DNA from: Cyanobacteria bacterium K_DeepCast_35m_m2_023
GTDB taxonomy: Bacteria > Cyanobacteriota > Cyanobacteriia > PCC-6307 > Cyanobiaceae
DNA: 16,716 nucleotides
Assembly (NCBI GenBank): GCA_016882345.1
Contig: VGQR01000007.1
Coordinates: 1 to 16,716, forward strand
Direction: 5' to 3'
This document shows positions 1 through 7,557 of this stretch, piece after piece. A program made the position numbers and the translations under genes. A model generated the notes under the pieces. That model was given only the letters and a program-made list of their open reading frames with translations, made no database searches and was not told where the DNA came from. Each line of letters begins with the position of its first letter. Position 1 is the first letter of the stretch.

Positions 1-708
1 ACCACGGTCGAGTCGGGCAACAACTGGGTGCGGCTCAACGAGCCTGGTCGCACCCATCTGCGCAGCGGCCAATTGATCAGCGAGGTCAGCTTTCTGGCCG
101 AGCTGGCCCACCGGGTGTTGGGTAGCGTGCCGATCGACTGGCGGCGGCTGCAGGATCCCGTCTATGTGCGCGAGCTGATTGCCCAGACGGTGCCCGGCTA
201 CGGCCCGATGGTCGGCATCGACAGCAGCCGGCGCGAGTTTGAAGTGGAGGGGCGCATCGTCCACGAGCCCCGTTTTGCCACCCCGAGCGGTCGCGCCCAA
301 CTGGTGCAGACCCCGCTGCCCGAGTTGACATTGCCAGATGCTGGTCATTTTGGTGGCTTGGGCGCCGGCGAGCGGGGTCTGGTGCTCAGCCTGATCACCG
401 CCCGCAGCTATGGACAGCACAACACCGTCGTCTACAAGCCGGGCGATGCCTACCGCGGCATGCCTCATCGCGACACGATCCTGATGAGCCCTGACGATCT
501 GGCCGCCAGCGGTCTCGTGGCCCATCAGCGGGTCACGGTGCAGGGTGAGGCGGGACGTCTCGACGGGATCGAGGTGATCCCCGGGGCAATCCGCGCGGGT
601 GCGGCGTTGATGTTCTATCCCGAGGCCAACGTGTTGATGCGGGCCCAGGTGGATCCTGTCAGCGGCACACCCGCGTTCAAGCGGGTGCCGGTTTTGGTGC
701 GCGGTTAG
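1..708 (+). CDS. FdhF/YdeP-family molybdopterin oxidoreductase, C-terminal part
   Basis: The reading frame is open from base 1 to the TAG at 706-708, so this is the last 235 residues of a gene that starts outside the window. The tail looks like the molydopterin-dinucleotide-binding C-terminal domain of the FdhF/YdeP group: it has TPSGRAQL, then LSLITARSYGQHNTVVY, a DAYRGM segment, and near the end FYPEANVLM with PAFKRVPV. The PEAN and PAFK(R/S)VPV endings are typical of YdeP-like 'formate dehydrogenase-like alpha subunits'. The family binds bis-MGD and usually an Fe-S cluster, but its true substrate is generally unknown. mobA follows after 5 bases, so the two are probably co-transcribed and MobA would supply the guanylated cofactor. 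The N-terminal Fe-S and metal-ligand regions lie outside the window, so catalytic competence cannot be judged. Family is fairly sure; substrate is not. Confidence 0.82.
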   Translation, partial: TTVESGNNWVRLNEPGRTHLRSGQLISEVSFLAELAHRVLGSVPIDWRRLQDPVYVRELIAQTVPGYGPMVGIDSSRREFEVEGRIVHEPRFATPSGRAQLVQTPLPELTLPDAGHFGGLGAGERGLVLSLITARSYGQHNTVVYKPGDAYRGMPHRDTILMSPDDLAASGLVAHQRVTVQGEAGRLDGIEVIPGAIRAGAALMFYPEANVLMRAQVDPVSGTPAFKRVPVLVRG

Positions 709-713
709 GCGGC

Positions 714-1331
714 GTGGGGCTCTCTGGGCTGCGCTGTTGCCTGCTGAGTGGCGGCGCCAGCCGGCGCATGGGCCGTGACAAGGCGCTGCTGCCCCATCCC
801 GCTGGGGGCACCTGGCTCGAACACACCCTGCGGCAGCTGGCTGCACTGCAGGCGCCGATCACGGTGCTGAGCCGTCATCGGTCTCACGGCGAGCTGGCGG
901 AGGCATTCGGCCTGTGTCAGGGTCTGATGGTGGAGGCGATCGCCGAGCCGCCCCCCTGGGAGGGGCCGTTGTTGGCGCTGTCGCGGTTGGCTGCTCGCTA
1001 TCCAAGCTGCCGTCTGTTGATCTGTCCGGTTGACATGCCTGGTTTGAACCGCGCGTCGTTGGAGACGTTGGTTGCAGCAGCGGCACAGCAGCCCGAGTTG
1101 ATCCATGTGGCCCACGATGGTGAGCGGCTGCAACCGCTGTTGGCCCTGCTGCCCGCAGCCGAATCGTGGCGTCAAACCCTGGCCGCGGCCATTGCTGATG
1201 GCGAGCGGCGCTGGCAGCGTTGGTTGTTTGCCCAGCCCAGTCAGCCTGTGCCGTTGGCTCAGCAGGCGATGCGCAACATCAACACCCCCGACGAGCTTGT
1301 GGCGGCAGGTCACGCTCCGCTGATTGTGTAG
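714..1331 (+). CDS. mobA: Molybdenum cofactor guanylyltransferase MobA
   Basis: A 205-residue cytosolic nucleotidyltransferase that transfers GMP from GTP to molybdopterin, giving the guanine-dinucleotide cofactor used by nitrate reductase and related enzymes. The N terminus carries the GTP-binding signature LSGGASRRMGRDKALL (residues 11-26), including the invariant GG, R and K. A DMP metal-site motif is at 107-109 (CPVDMPG), and the end has the family's NINTPDEL segment. Length is normal for MobA (about 190-210). The GTG start at 714 lies 5 bases after the stop of the preceding molybdoenzyme gene and leaves only ten residues before the signature, which favours this start. Both neighbouring molybdoenzymes, the YdeP-like one upstream and narB about 0.6 kb downstream, would use its product. 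Confidence 0.92.
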   Translation: MGLSGLRCCLLSGGASRRMGRDKALLPHPAGGTWLEHTLRQLAALQAPITVLSRHRSHGELAEAFGLCQGLMVEAIAEPPPWEGPLLALSRLAARYPSCRLLICPVDMPGLNRASLETLVAAAAQQPELIHVAHDGERLQPLLALLPAAESWRQTLAAAIADGERRWQRWLFAQPSQPVPLAQQAMRNINTPDELVAAGHAPLIV

Positions 1332-1363
1332 CGAGGCCACCACGGGTGTTGCAGGAACTCCAA

Positions 1364-1409
1364 ATTGGTAGCAACCGTTGCCAGTTGGGTGACCACCGCT
1401 CCATAGGGT
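1364..1409 (+). promoter_or_regulatory. Candidate NtcA-activated promoter of cynS-narB
   Basis: Bases 1368-1381 read GTAGCAACCGTTGC, which is GTA-N8-TGC and differs at one base from the NtcA consensus GTA-N8-TAC. Exactly 22 bases later comes TAGGGT (1404-1409), fitting the TAN3T -10 element. The layout GTA-N8-TAC, about 22 bases, then TAN3T is the established class II architecture of NtcA-activated cyanobacterial promoters. A transcript would start near 1416, about 25 bases before the cynS ATG. The core GCAAC-C-GTTGC is also a small perfect palindrome. The first 14 bases (1364-1377) recur upstream of nrtA. Spacing and position are good; binding is inferred. Confidence 0.55.
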
Positions 1410-1440
1410 CCGCTCCATATCCCCTCGGACTGGTGGCGGC

Positions 1441-1899
1441 ATGGCTGCTTCATCCCACACGGCCACGCTGCTGGCGGCCAAGCGGCGCGTCGGCCTCAGC
1501 TTTGCCGATCTCGGCAGCCGCCTTGGTGTTGATGAGGTGTGGTTGGCGAGCCTGATCTACGGCCAGGCCACCGCCAGCGCGGCGCAGGCTCAACTGCTGC
1601 TGGATGCCCTGGCTCTGACGCACGCACCTGAGGCCGAAGCCCTGACGCTGCAGCTCACCACCTATCCGGTCAAAGGGGCTCTTGATCCGGTGATTCCCAC
1701 CGATCCCCTGCTCTATCGCTTCTATGAAATCCTGCAGGTGTATGGGCTGCCGCTCAAGGATGTGATCCAGGAGCGTTTTGGAGACGGCATCATGTCGGCG
1801 ATCGATTTCACGTTGACCGTTGACAAGCAGGCCGATCCCAAGGGGGATCGTGTGGTGGTGATGATGAACGGCAAGTTCCTGCCGTACAAGACTTGGTGA
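1441..1899 (+). CDS. cynS: Cyanate hydratase (cyanase) CynS
   Basis: A 152-residue cytosolic enzyme that converts cyanate plus bicarbonate to carbamate and CO2; carbamate then breaks down to ammonia and CO2. Length is close to the usual 150-156. The N-terminal half is the helical domain and the C-terminal half the highly conserved catalytic domain, with [17 protein letters not shown] (residues 86-102) and [11 protein letters not shown]. The family's catalytic Arg, Glu and Ser correspond to R93, E96 and S119, all present. The ATG at 1441 gives the family length. The stop overlaps the narB start by 4 bases (GTGA), so the two genes are probably translated from one message. No CynA, CynB or CynD gene is nearby, so cyanate would come from metabolism or through another transporter. 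Regulation is probably through the upstream NtcA-type site. Confidence 0.96.
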   Translation: MAASSHTATLLAAKRRVGLSFADLGSRLGVDEVWLASLIYGQATASAAQAQLLLDALALTHAPEAEALTLQLTTYPVKGALDPVIPTDPLLYRFYEILQVYGLPLKDVIQERFGDGIMSAIDFTLTVDKQADPKGDRVVVMMNGKFLPYKTW

Positions 1900-4070
1900 T
1901 TGGAGCCTTGGCCTTGGGCGATGTCACCCCAGCACCTGCGGCGCGGGCTCAGTGCCCCTACTGCGGCGTGGGCTGCGGCCTGGAGCTGAAGCCGCCTGAT
2001 CCCGACGCTGTTGACCCGTCGTGGGGGACCCGCGGCGATCGTCATCACCCGTCCTCGTTGGGTCAGGTGTGCATCAAGGGCGCCACGGTGGGAGAAACCC
2101 TGCACCACAACCGGCTGACAACGCCGCAGTGGCGCGCGAGCTTGGACCAGCCCTTCCAGTCGATCAGCTGGGAGCGGGCCTTTGGCCTGCTGCTGGAACG
2201 GATCCAGGCCACCCTGGCCCAACAGGGGCCGGCCGGACTGGCGATCTACGGCTCCGGCCAATTCCTCAGCGAGGACTATTACGTCGCCAACAAGCTGCTC
2301 AAGGGGGCGCTGGGAAGCAACAACTTCGATGCCAATTCGCGCCTGTGCATGAGCTCGGCGGTGGCGGGCTACAGCCGCAGCCTCGGCTCCGATGGTCCCC
2401 CCTGCTGTTACGACGACCTCGATCTGGCCGAGTTGGTGCTGATGATCGGCACCAACACCGCCGAGTGCCATCCGGTGTTGTTTCAGCGCTTGCTCAAGCG
2501 CAAGCGCAAGGTCGCGGACGCCCTGCGTCTGGTGGTGGTGGATCCGCGCCACACCGCGACCGCCGCTGCGGCGGACTTGCACCTGGCGATCAGGCCCGGC
2601 ACCGATCTGGCGCTGCTGTGTGGGGTGGGGCACCTGCTGCTCGAGCAGCAGGCCCTCGACCGGTCGTTCATTGCTGCCCACACCGAGGGGTTCGAGGCGC
2701 TCGAGGCGTTGTGGCGTCAATGGACCCCGCAGCGGGTCAGCGAGCTGTGCGGCATTGCCGAAGCCGATCTGGGCCAGTTGGCGCGGTGGTGGGCCCAGGC
2801 CGCCGGGGTGCTGAGTTTGTGGTCGATGGGGGTGAACCAAAGCCGTGAGGGCACGGCCACCGTGTCCGGCATCATCAACCTGCACCTGGTGAGTGGTCAG
2901 ATTGGCCGTCCTGGTGCCGGTCCGTTTTCGCTCACTGGCCAGCCCAACGCCATGGGTGGTCGCGAGGTGGGCGGCTTGGCCCAGTTGCTGCCGGGGTACC
3001 GCAGCGTGGCCAACCCACACCACCGCGCCGAGCTCGAGCAGCACTGGGGCTTTGCGCCAGGGTCGATCGCAGCAGAGCCAGGCCTGGCGGTCTGGCAGCA
3101 GATCGAGGCGATGGAGCGCGGTGAGCTGGGCCTGTGGTGGGTGGCGGCCACCAATCCGCTTGTGAGCATGCCGTCGCTCGATCGGGTCAGGGCGGCCGTG
3201 GCGCGCTGTCCTCTGGTGGTGCTGAGCGAGGCCTATGCCGGCACCGAGACCGCGGCGGTGGCCCATTTGCTGTTGCCGGCTGCCCAGTGGAGCGAGAAGA
3301 GCGGCGTGATGACCAACTCCGAGCGCCGTGTCACGCTTTGCCCAGCCTTCCGCCACCCGCCGGGCGAGGCCAGGCCCGATTGGGCGGTGTTTGCCGAGCT
3401 CGGGCGGCGACTTGGCTTCGTCGAGCAGTTCAACTACGGCTCATCAGCCGAGGTGTTTGCCGAATTCACGGCGATCACGGCCGGACGGTTGTGTGATCTC
3501 AGCGGCCTGAGCCATGGCCTGCTGGCGCAGCACGGGCCGCAGCAGTGGCCGTTTGCGGCGGGCACGGCGCCGGGGGCGGGACAGGCGCGCCTTTACATCG
3601 CTGCAGAACCCACGGGGCAGCGCTTTCCGACCCCCAGCGGCCGAGCCCAGCTGTTGGCCGAGCCGCCCCTGGGGCTGGCCGAGCCGCCCTGTGAGACCTA
3701 TCCGCTGGTGCTCACCGTCGGCCGCTACCTGGGCCACTGGCACACCATGACCCGCACGGCCCATGTGGCTCGGGTTGTGAAGCAGCATCCTGAGCCCCTG
3801 CTTGAGATCAACCCCGACGATGCCGATCGCTACGGGCTGCACGAGGGTGATGTCGCGCAGCTGACTTCGCGGCGGGGCAGTCTGCAGGCGCGGGTTCAGG
3901 TGAGCGCGCAGATCCGGCCTGGCACGGTGTTTCTACCGATGCACTGGGGCGCCAGCCAGCCCAATGCGTGTGAGGCCAACCGGTTGATGCACGAGGAGGC
4001 CTGTGATCACTCCAAACAGCCCGAGCTCAAGGCGGCGGCAGTGCGGATCGCTGCTGTGATCGCGCCATGA
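1896..4070 (+). CDS. narB: Ferredoxin-nitrate reductase NarB
   Basis: About 724 residues, the usual size of cyanobacterial NarB. It reduces nitrate to nitrite with electrons from ferredoxin, using bis-MGD and one 4Fe-4S cluster. The N terminus carries the cluster motif CPYCGVGC (residues 20-27) with the fourth cysteine in QVCIKG (residue 59). The likely molybdenum-ligand cysteine is in [10 protein letters not shown] (residue 151). Downstream are [24 protein letters not shown] and, at the C-terminal cofactor-binding domain, [11 protein letters not shown] and [14 protein letters not shown]. There is no export signal, which fits a cytosolic assimilatory enzyme. I chose the GTG at 1896 because it overlaps the cynS stop as GTGA; a TTG three bases earlier is possible. 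Neither has a strong Shine-Dalgarno sequence, so translation coupled to cynS is likely. Its 3' end converges on the regulator gene on the minus strand. Confidence 0.95.
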   Translation: MIGALALGDVTPAPAARAQCPYCGVGCGLELKPPDPDAVDPSWGTRGDRHHPSSLGQVCIKGATVGETLHHNRLTTPQWRASLDQPFQSISWERAFGLLLERIQATLAQQGPAGLAIYGSGQFLSEDYYVANKLLKGALGSNNFDANSRLCMSSAVAGYSRSLGSDGPPCCYDDLDLAELVLMIGTNTAECHPVLFQRLLKRKRKVADALRLVVVDPRHTATAAAADLHLAIRPGTDLALLCGVGHLLLEQQALDRSFIAAHTEGFEALEALWRQWTPQRVSELCGIAEADLGQLARWWAQAAGVLSLWSMGVNQSREGTATVSGIINLHLVSGQIGRPGAGPFSLTGQPNAMGGREVGGLAQLLPGYRSVANPHHRAELEQHWGFAPGSIAAEPGLAVWQQIEAMERGELGLWWVAATNPLVSMPSLDRVRAAVARCPLVVLSEAYAGTETAAVAHLLLPAAQWSEKSGVMTNSERRVTLCPAFRHPPGEARPDWAVFAELGRRLGFVEQFNYGSSAEVFAEFTAITAGRLCDLSGLSHGLLAQHGPQQWPFAAGTAPGAGQARLYIAAEPTGQRFPTPSGRAQLLAEPPLGLAEPPCETYPLVLTVGRYLGHWHTMTRTAHVARVVKQHPEPLLEINPDDADRYGLHEGDVAQLTSRRGSLQARVQVSAQIRPGTVFLPMHWGASQPNACEANRLMHEEACDHSKQPELKAAAVRIAAVIAP

Positions 4071-4099
4071 TCCAGTGCTGATTTCCCTTGGTCGAGGAC

Positions 4100-4705
4100 T
4101 CAGAACTCGGGTGCATCCACAAGTTCTGGCGCGATGCGCAGCAGACAGGGCGACCCGGGAACCTTTTGGATCAGTCCTTCGCGTTGCCAACGGTTCAGCT
4201 GGCGCGTGACGGTGACGCGCGTGTGTCCGCTCAACCCGGCCAGGTCGGCGTGGGTGAGCCGCATGGGGATTTCATACCAATTGCCACGGCGGTAGCCGAG
4301 TCGATGCACCAGCAGTTGCAACAGGGCGGCGATGCGCTGTTCCGCCTCGTTGAGGTGCCGAATGGCAAGCAGGGCCACGGTCCAGTCATGCAGGGAGGTG
4401 GAACCCGGCTGGGGCAATGGGTTGGGATCGGGGTTGAGCTGGGATGTGGTCAGGGCCTGGATGTGCAGTCTGGAGTGCCGCAGCAGGTCGAGCTGGAGGT
4501 GGTCTCCTGTCTGCAGAAAGCCCAATGTGATTGGTTTGACCGGAAGGGTTTCCTCATCACCCGATGACAAGCCGACCCTGACGAGACCACTGCTGATGGT
4601 GAGGCGATTGTTCTGGCTGAGTACCTGCTCATCCAGCAGCAGTGTGTGGCCCAGTTTGATGGTGAGATAGGGATCTGTGGCTGTTGGCTCGTATGCCGGG
4701 GCCAT
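4100..4705 (-). CDS. Crp/Fnr-family regulator with NtcA-like recognition helix
   Basis: A 201-residue predicted transcription factor and last gene of the nrt operon. The C-terminal winged helix-turn-helix (about residues 148-190) reads LTHADLAGLSGHTRVTVTR; the TRVTVTR stretch (162-168) matches the recognition helix that I recall for NtcA, the global nitrogen activator. The rest differs: the N-terminal half (about 12-100) is shorter, is proline-rich near 91-101, and shows no clear cyclic-nucleotide phosphate-binding cassette. A long helix with HLNEAEQRIAALLQLLVHRLG (split around residues 117-137) fits the Crp dimer helix. The ATG at 4705 was chosen because GAGGAG lies 7 bases upstream and the nrtD stop lies 4 bases upstream; longer in-frame starts would run into nrtD. 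It probably binds NtcA-like GTA-N8-TAC sites, but effector and sign are unknown. It is neither NtcA itself nor the LysR-type NtcB. Confidence 0.85.
   Translation of the reverse strand: MAPAYEPTATDPYLTIKLGHTLLLDEQVLSQNNRLTISSGLVRVGLSSGDEETLPVKPITLGFLQTGDHLQLDLLRHSRLHIQALTTSQLNPDPNPLPQPGSTSLHDWTVALLAIRHLNEAEQRIAALLQLLVHRLGYRRGNWYEIPMRLTHADLAGLSGHTRVTVTRQLNRWQREGLIQKVPGSPCLLRIAPELVDAPEF
4101..4128. terminator. Inverted repeat at the narB/regulator convergence
   Basis: CAGAACT at 4101-4107 and AGTTCTG at 4122-4128 form a perfect 7-base stem over a 14-base loop that can add an inner GTG/CAC pairing. It covers the last codons and stop of the minus-strand regulator, 30 bases beyond the narB stop. 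Its place between two convergent transcripts suggests a shared terminator, but neither strand has a T-run after the stem, so the call is weak. Confidence 0.25.
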
Positions 4706-4709
4706 GGGT

Positions 4710-5549
4710 TCACTCCTCGTCATGGGCGTAACGGCGGTAGAGGAAGTCGAGAGCGTGATTGCGCAGTTCCCCATAGCGGGGATCGTTTTGGATGTGCTCA
4801 TAGCTGCGCGGACGCTCAAACGGCACGTCGACAATTTCACCGATCGTGGCCGCAGGCCCGTTGGTCATCATCACGATGCGATCGGCAAGAAATAGGGCCT
4901 CGTCGATGTCATGGGTGATCATCAACACGGTTGGTTTGTGTTCTCGCCAGATCGCTAGTAGTTCTTCTTGCAGCTCTTCCTTGGTGATCGCATCAAGGGC
5001 GCCAAACGGTTCATCAAGAACCAGCACTTCAGGCTGGACCGCTAGGGCTCGGGCAATGGCCACACGCTGGCGCATCCCCCCCGAGATCTGCTGTGGCCGC
5101 TTGTGGCGTGCCTCGAGCAGGCCCACCATGGCCAGGTGATGGTCGATCACGTTGCGGCTGGTTTCGGCGTCGAGTTCGGGCCTGGCCGCATTGACCGCCA
5201 GGGCCACGTTCTGTTCAACCGTTTTCCAGGGCAGCAGCGAATAGTTTTGAAACACCACCATCCGGTCGGGGCCTGGCCGTGCGATCGGTGCATCCCGCAG
5301 GGTGACCTGGCCGCTGCTGGGTTGCAGGAAGCCAGAGACCATGTTCAGCAATGTGCTTTTGCCGCAGCCAGAGTGGCCAATCACGCAAACAAATTCGCTG
5401 CGATTAATCTGCAGATTAATGTCGCGCAGCGCTTCAAAAGGGCCGCGCTTGGTGTTGAATACCTGGCCGACATCGCGGAATTCCAGATAGCTTGCGCTGT
5501 TGGGGGTGCCCGTGCTGGGCAGCGGTGTGCTCGTCATCGTGGTAGTCAT
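4710..5549 (-). CDS. nrtD: Nitrate ABC transporter ATP-binding protein NrtD
   Basis: A 279-residue ATPase subunit of the nitrate/nitrite importer, acting on the cytoplasmic face of the membrane. Walker A is GHSGCGKST (residues 58-66), the Q-loop is VFQNYSLLPW (99-108), the ABC signature SGGMRQR (156-162), Walker B VLVLDEP (175-181) and the switch histidine H213. All are intact, and the GHSGCGKST and QNYSLLPW forms are typical of the nitrate/taurine/sulfonate ATPase group. The ATG at 5549 lies one base after the nrtC stop, and its own stop is 4 bases before the regulator gene. It pairs with the ATPase domain of NrtC in a heteromeric transporter. About 20 N-terminal residues before the fold are Ser/Thr/Pro-rich and probably unstructured. 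Confidence 0.94.
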   Translation of the reverse strand: MTTTMTSTPLPSTGTPNSASYLEFRDVGQVFNTKRGPFEALRDINLQINRSEFVCVIGHSGCGKSTLLNMVSGFLQPSSGQVTLRDAPIARPGPDRMVVFQNYSLLPWKTVEQNVALAVNAARPELDAETSRNVIDHHLAMVGLLEARHKRPQQISGGMRQRVAIARALAVQPEVLVLDEPFGALDAITKEELQEELLAIWREHKPTVLMITHDIDEALFLADRIVMMTNGPAATIGEIVDVPFERPRSYEHIQNDPRYGELRNHALDFLYRRYAHDEE

Positions 5550-5550
5550 C

Positions 5551-7557
5551 TCAATAGATGGCGGCAGGACGTTGATCTGCCGATGCCAGCGTCACGGGTT
5601 GAACGGCGACGGCTTCGCAAAAGCGAAGCTGCTGCAGATAGGTGATGGGGTCGTCCTGATCGAAGGACACCCCGTCCTGCAGGGGGAAGGGTCGTCGTTC
5701 GGGCCGCAATGCGGTGAAGCCTGCGGTTTCCAGGGCCTGATTGCAAAGGTCTTCGCGGTAGACCTGGCTCAGCAGTTCGATGCGGTTGCTCGGCAGGGGT
5801 GTCCACCCCCAACGGCTGAACTGGGTGAGAATCCAGGCCCCTTCGGCCGGGTTGGCGAGTTGGGCTTGGTAGCTGTGGTAGCGGGGTAGGGGCAGGCGCG
5901 TGTTTGAGGCCTCGCCGGTGCCAAGGTTGAACTGACGCTCCAGTGCCAGGGCCGAACTGGCGCCCAACCAACCCGGTTGGCTCAGTAAACCGACCAGGCT
6001 GCTGTGGTAATCGCCGTCATCGCAGCGGCGTGCAGCCCGCATCAAGGCCGCGCAGAACGCACGCAGTTCTGGGGCATGGCTGTTGGCCCACCCTTCATGG
6101 CAGGTCACCACCTTTTCGGGATGGCCGTTCCAGACGTCGAGATCGGTGGCGAGCACATAGGCCAGGCCGGCCTCCACCGATTTGGCGACGCGGTAGCGAC
6201 CGCTGATGAAGCCATCGATTTCGCCGGCAAGCAGGGCGGCTTGCATCGCCATCGGCGACAGCACCACAAATTCCACCTCGCGGCGAGGGTCGATGCCGCC
6301 GCTGGCGAGCCAGTGGCGCACGAGCAACTCCTGCATGCCGCTGCGCTGGGCAATGGCGATGCGCAGGGGCCATTCGCGGCCATGCAGGCGCTCGGCCAGC
6401 TGGTTCAGGCTGTCGATACCCAGGTCGCGAAACCGCTGAGCCAGGCACAGGGCATTGCCGTTGCGGGTCACTGTCATCGGTGTGATCGCGGGCCAGGGTG
6501 CCTGTCCGTTCAGGCCCAGTTGCAACGCCAGGGGTGTGGTCGCCGAGGTGATGGCCAGATCGATCTCGCCGGTGCGCAGCTGCTCTTCCAGTTGCTGCCA
6601 GCGGTTGAAACTGACCGGAACCACAGTGAGGTTGGCCTCCTTGAACAGACCGAGCTCCTGGGCCACGGCCACGGGGGCGATATCGAGCCCGGGCACAATG
6701 CCGACCCGCAGCAGACTCGCTGCCGCAGGGGTGGTGCTCACAGTCGCCGCACCCATGGCTTGCTTGCGTTGCTTGAGGCGCCGCTGCTGTTGCAGAAAGC
6801 CGATCAGTTCACTGCGCAGCCGGTAGTAATCGGGATGCTCCATGACCTCCAGCCGCTGACGCGGACGGGGCAGGTTGACCTGCAGGATCTGGCCGATGCC
6901 CGCCGCCGGTCCGTTGGTCAGGCAGATCACCCGATCCGAAAGCAGCAGGGCTTCGTCCACGTCGTGGGTGACCATGACGGTGGTCACACCGGCCTGCTGG
7001 CAGATCTGCATCAGCTGTTGTTGCAGATTGCCGCGGGTCAGGGCATCGAGGGCGCCAAACGGTTCATCGAGCAGCAACAGCTGGGGTTCGATCGCCAGGG
7101 CGCGGGCGATCGCGACCCGCTGCTTCATGCCGCCCGACAGTTCGGCCGGCAGCTTGTCGGCGGCTTGCGCAAGGCCAACCTGTTCGATGTTGTGCTGCAC
7201 GCGCTCACGCCGTTGTTGCGATGTGGCGTGGGTCATCACCGTGTCAACGGCGAGCGCGATGTTCTGACGAACGCTTTTCCAGGGAAGCAGCGAATAGTTC
7301 TGAAACACGACCATGCGGTCTGGTCCTGGATCCGTCACCTGGCGGCCGTGCATCAGGATGCCGCCGCTGTTGGCCTGATCCAGGCCCGCCAACAGGTTGA
7401 GCAGTGTCGATTTGCCGCAGCCTGAATGGCCGATCAGCGAAACAAATTCTCCTTCCTGGATGTCCAGTTGAATGTCTTTGAGTGCGACATAGCTGCCACC
7501 ATTGGCCAGATCAAAGCGGCGGCTTACGTTGTCAATGGTGAGAAAGTTGGTGCTCAT
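5551..7557 (-). CDS. nrtC: Nitrate ABC transporter NrtC: ATPase fused to NrtA-like domain
   Basis: A 668-residue two-domain subunit. Residues 1-260 are an ABC ATPase: Walker A GHSGCGKST (43-51), Q-loop VFQNYSLLPW (84-93), signature SGGMKQR (141-147), Walker B LLLLDEP (160-166) and H198. After a basic, glutamine-rich linker (about 256-283), residues 284 to the end resemble NrtA (LLRVGIVPGLDIAPVAVAQ, a WNGHPEKVV segment). In the family this cytoplasmic solute-binding-like domain is known to mediate feedback inhibition of uptake by ammonium. Length is close to known NrtC proteins (about 660). The ATG shares one base with the nrtB stop (TGATG) and has a strong AGGAGG 7 bases upstream. A single-base gap separates it from nrtD. 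The fusion is diagnostic of cyanobacterial nitrate transporters. Confidence 0.95.
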   Translation of the reverse strand: MSTNFLTIDNVSRRFDLANGGSYVALKDIQLDIQEGEFVSLIGHSGCGKSTLLNLLAGLDQANSGGILMHGRQVTDPGPDRMVVFQNYSLLPWKSVRQNIALAVDTVMTHATSQQRRERVQHNIEQVGLAQAADKLPAELSGGMKQRVAIARALAIEPQLLLLDEPFGALDALTRGNLQQQLMQICQQAGVTTVMVTHDVDEALLLSDRVICLTNGPAAGIGQILQVNLPRPRQRLEVMEHPDYYRLRSELIGFLQQQRRLKQRKQAMGAATVSTTPAAASLLRVGIVPGLDIAPVAVAQELGLFKEANLTVVPVSFNRWQQLEEQLRTGEIDLAITSATTPLALQLGLNGQAPWPAITPMTVTRNGNALCLAQRFRDLGIDSLNQLAERLHGREWPLRIAIAQRSGMQELLVRHWLASGGIDPRREVEFVVLSPMAMQAALLAGEIDGFISGRYRVAKSVEAGLAYVLATDLDVWNGHPEKVVTCHEGWANSHAPELRAFCAALMRAARRCDDGDYHSSLVGLLSQPGWLGASSALALERQFNLGTGEASNTRLPLPRYHSYQAQLANPAEGAWILTQFSRWGWTPLPSNRIELLSQVYREDLCNQALETAGFTALRPERRPFPLQDGVSFDQDDPITYLQQLRFCEAVAVQPVTLASADQRPAAIY

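Noticed and set aside
1722..3356. Long minus-strand open frame (544 codons) over narB
   Set aside because: It lies wholly over the end of cynS and most of narB, and its translation is rich in Gln, Arg, His and Gly with no recognisable motif; it is the mirror of high-G+C codon bias.
4706..4840. Longer N terminus for the Crp-family regulator
   Set aside because: It would overlap the end of nrtD by more than 120 bases and consists of Ser/Thr-rich filler; the ATG at 4705 has GAGGAG at a good distance.
6004..7425. Plus-strand open frame (473 codons) across nrtC
   Set aside because: It is antisense to nrtC, which has full ATPase and NrtA-like motifs; the antisense product has no family features.
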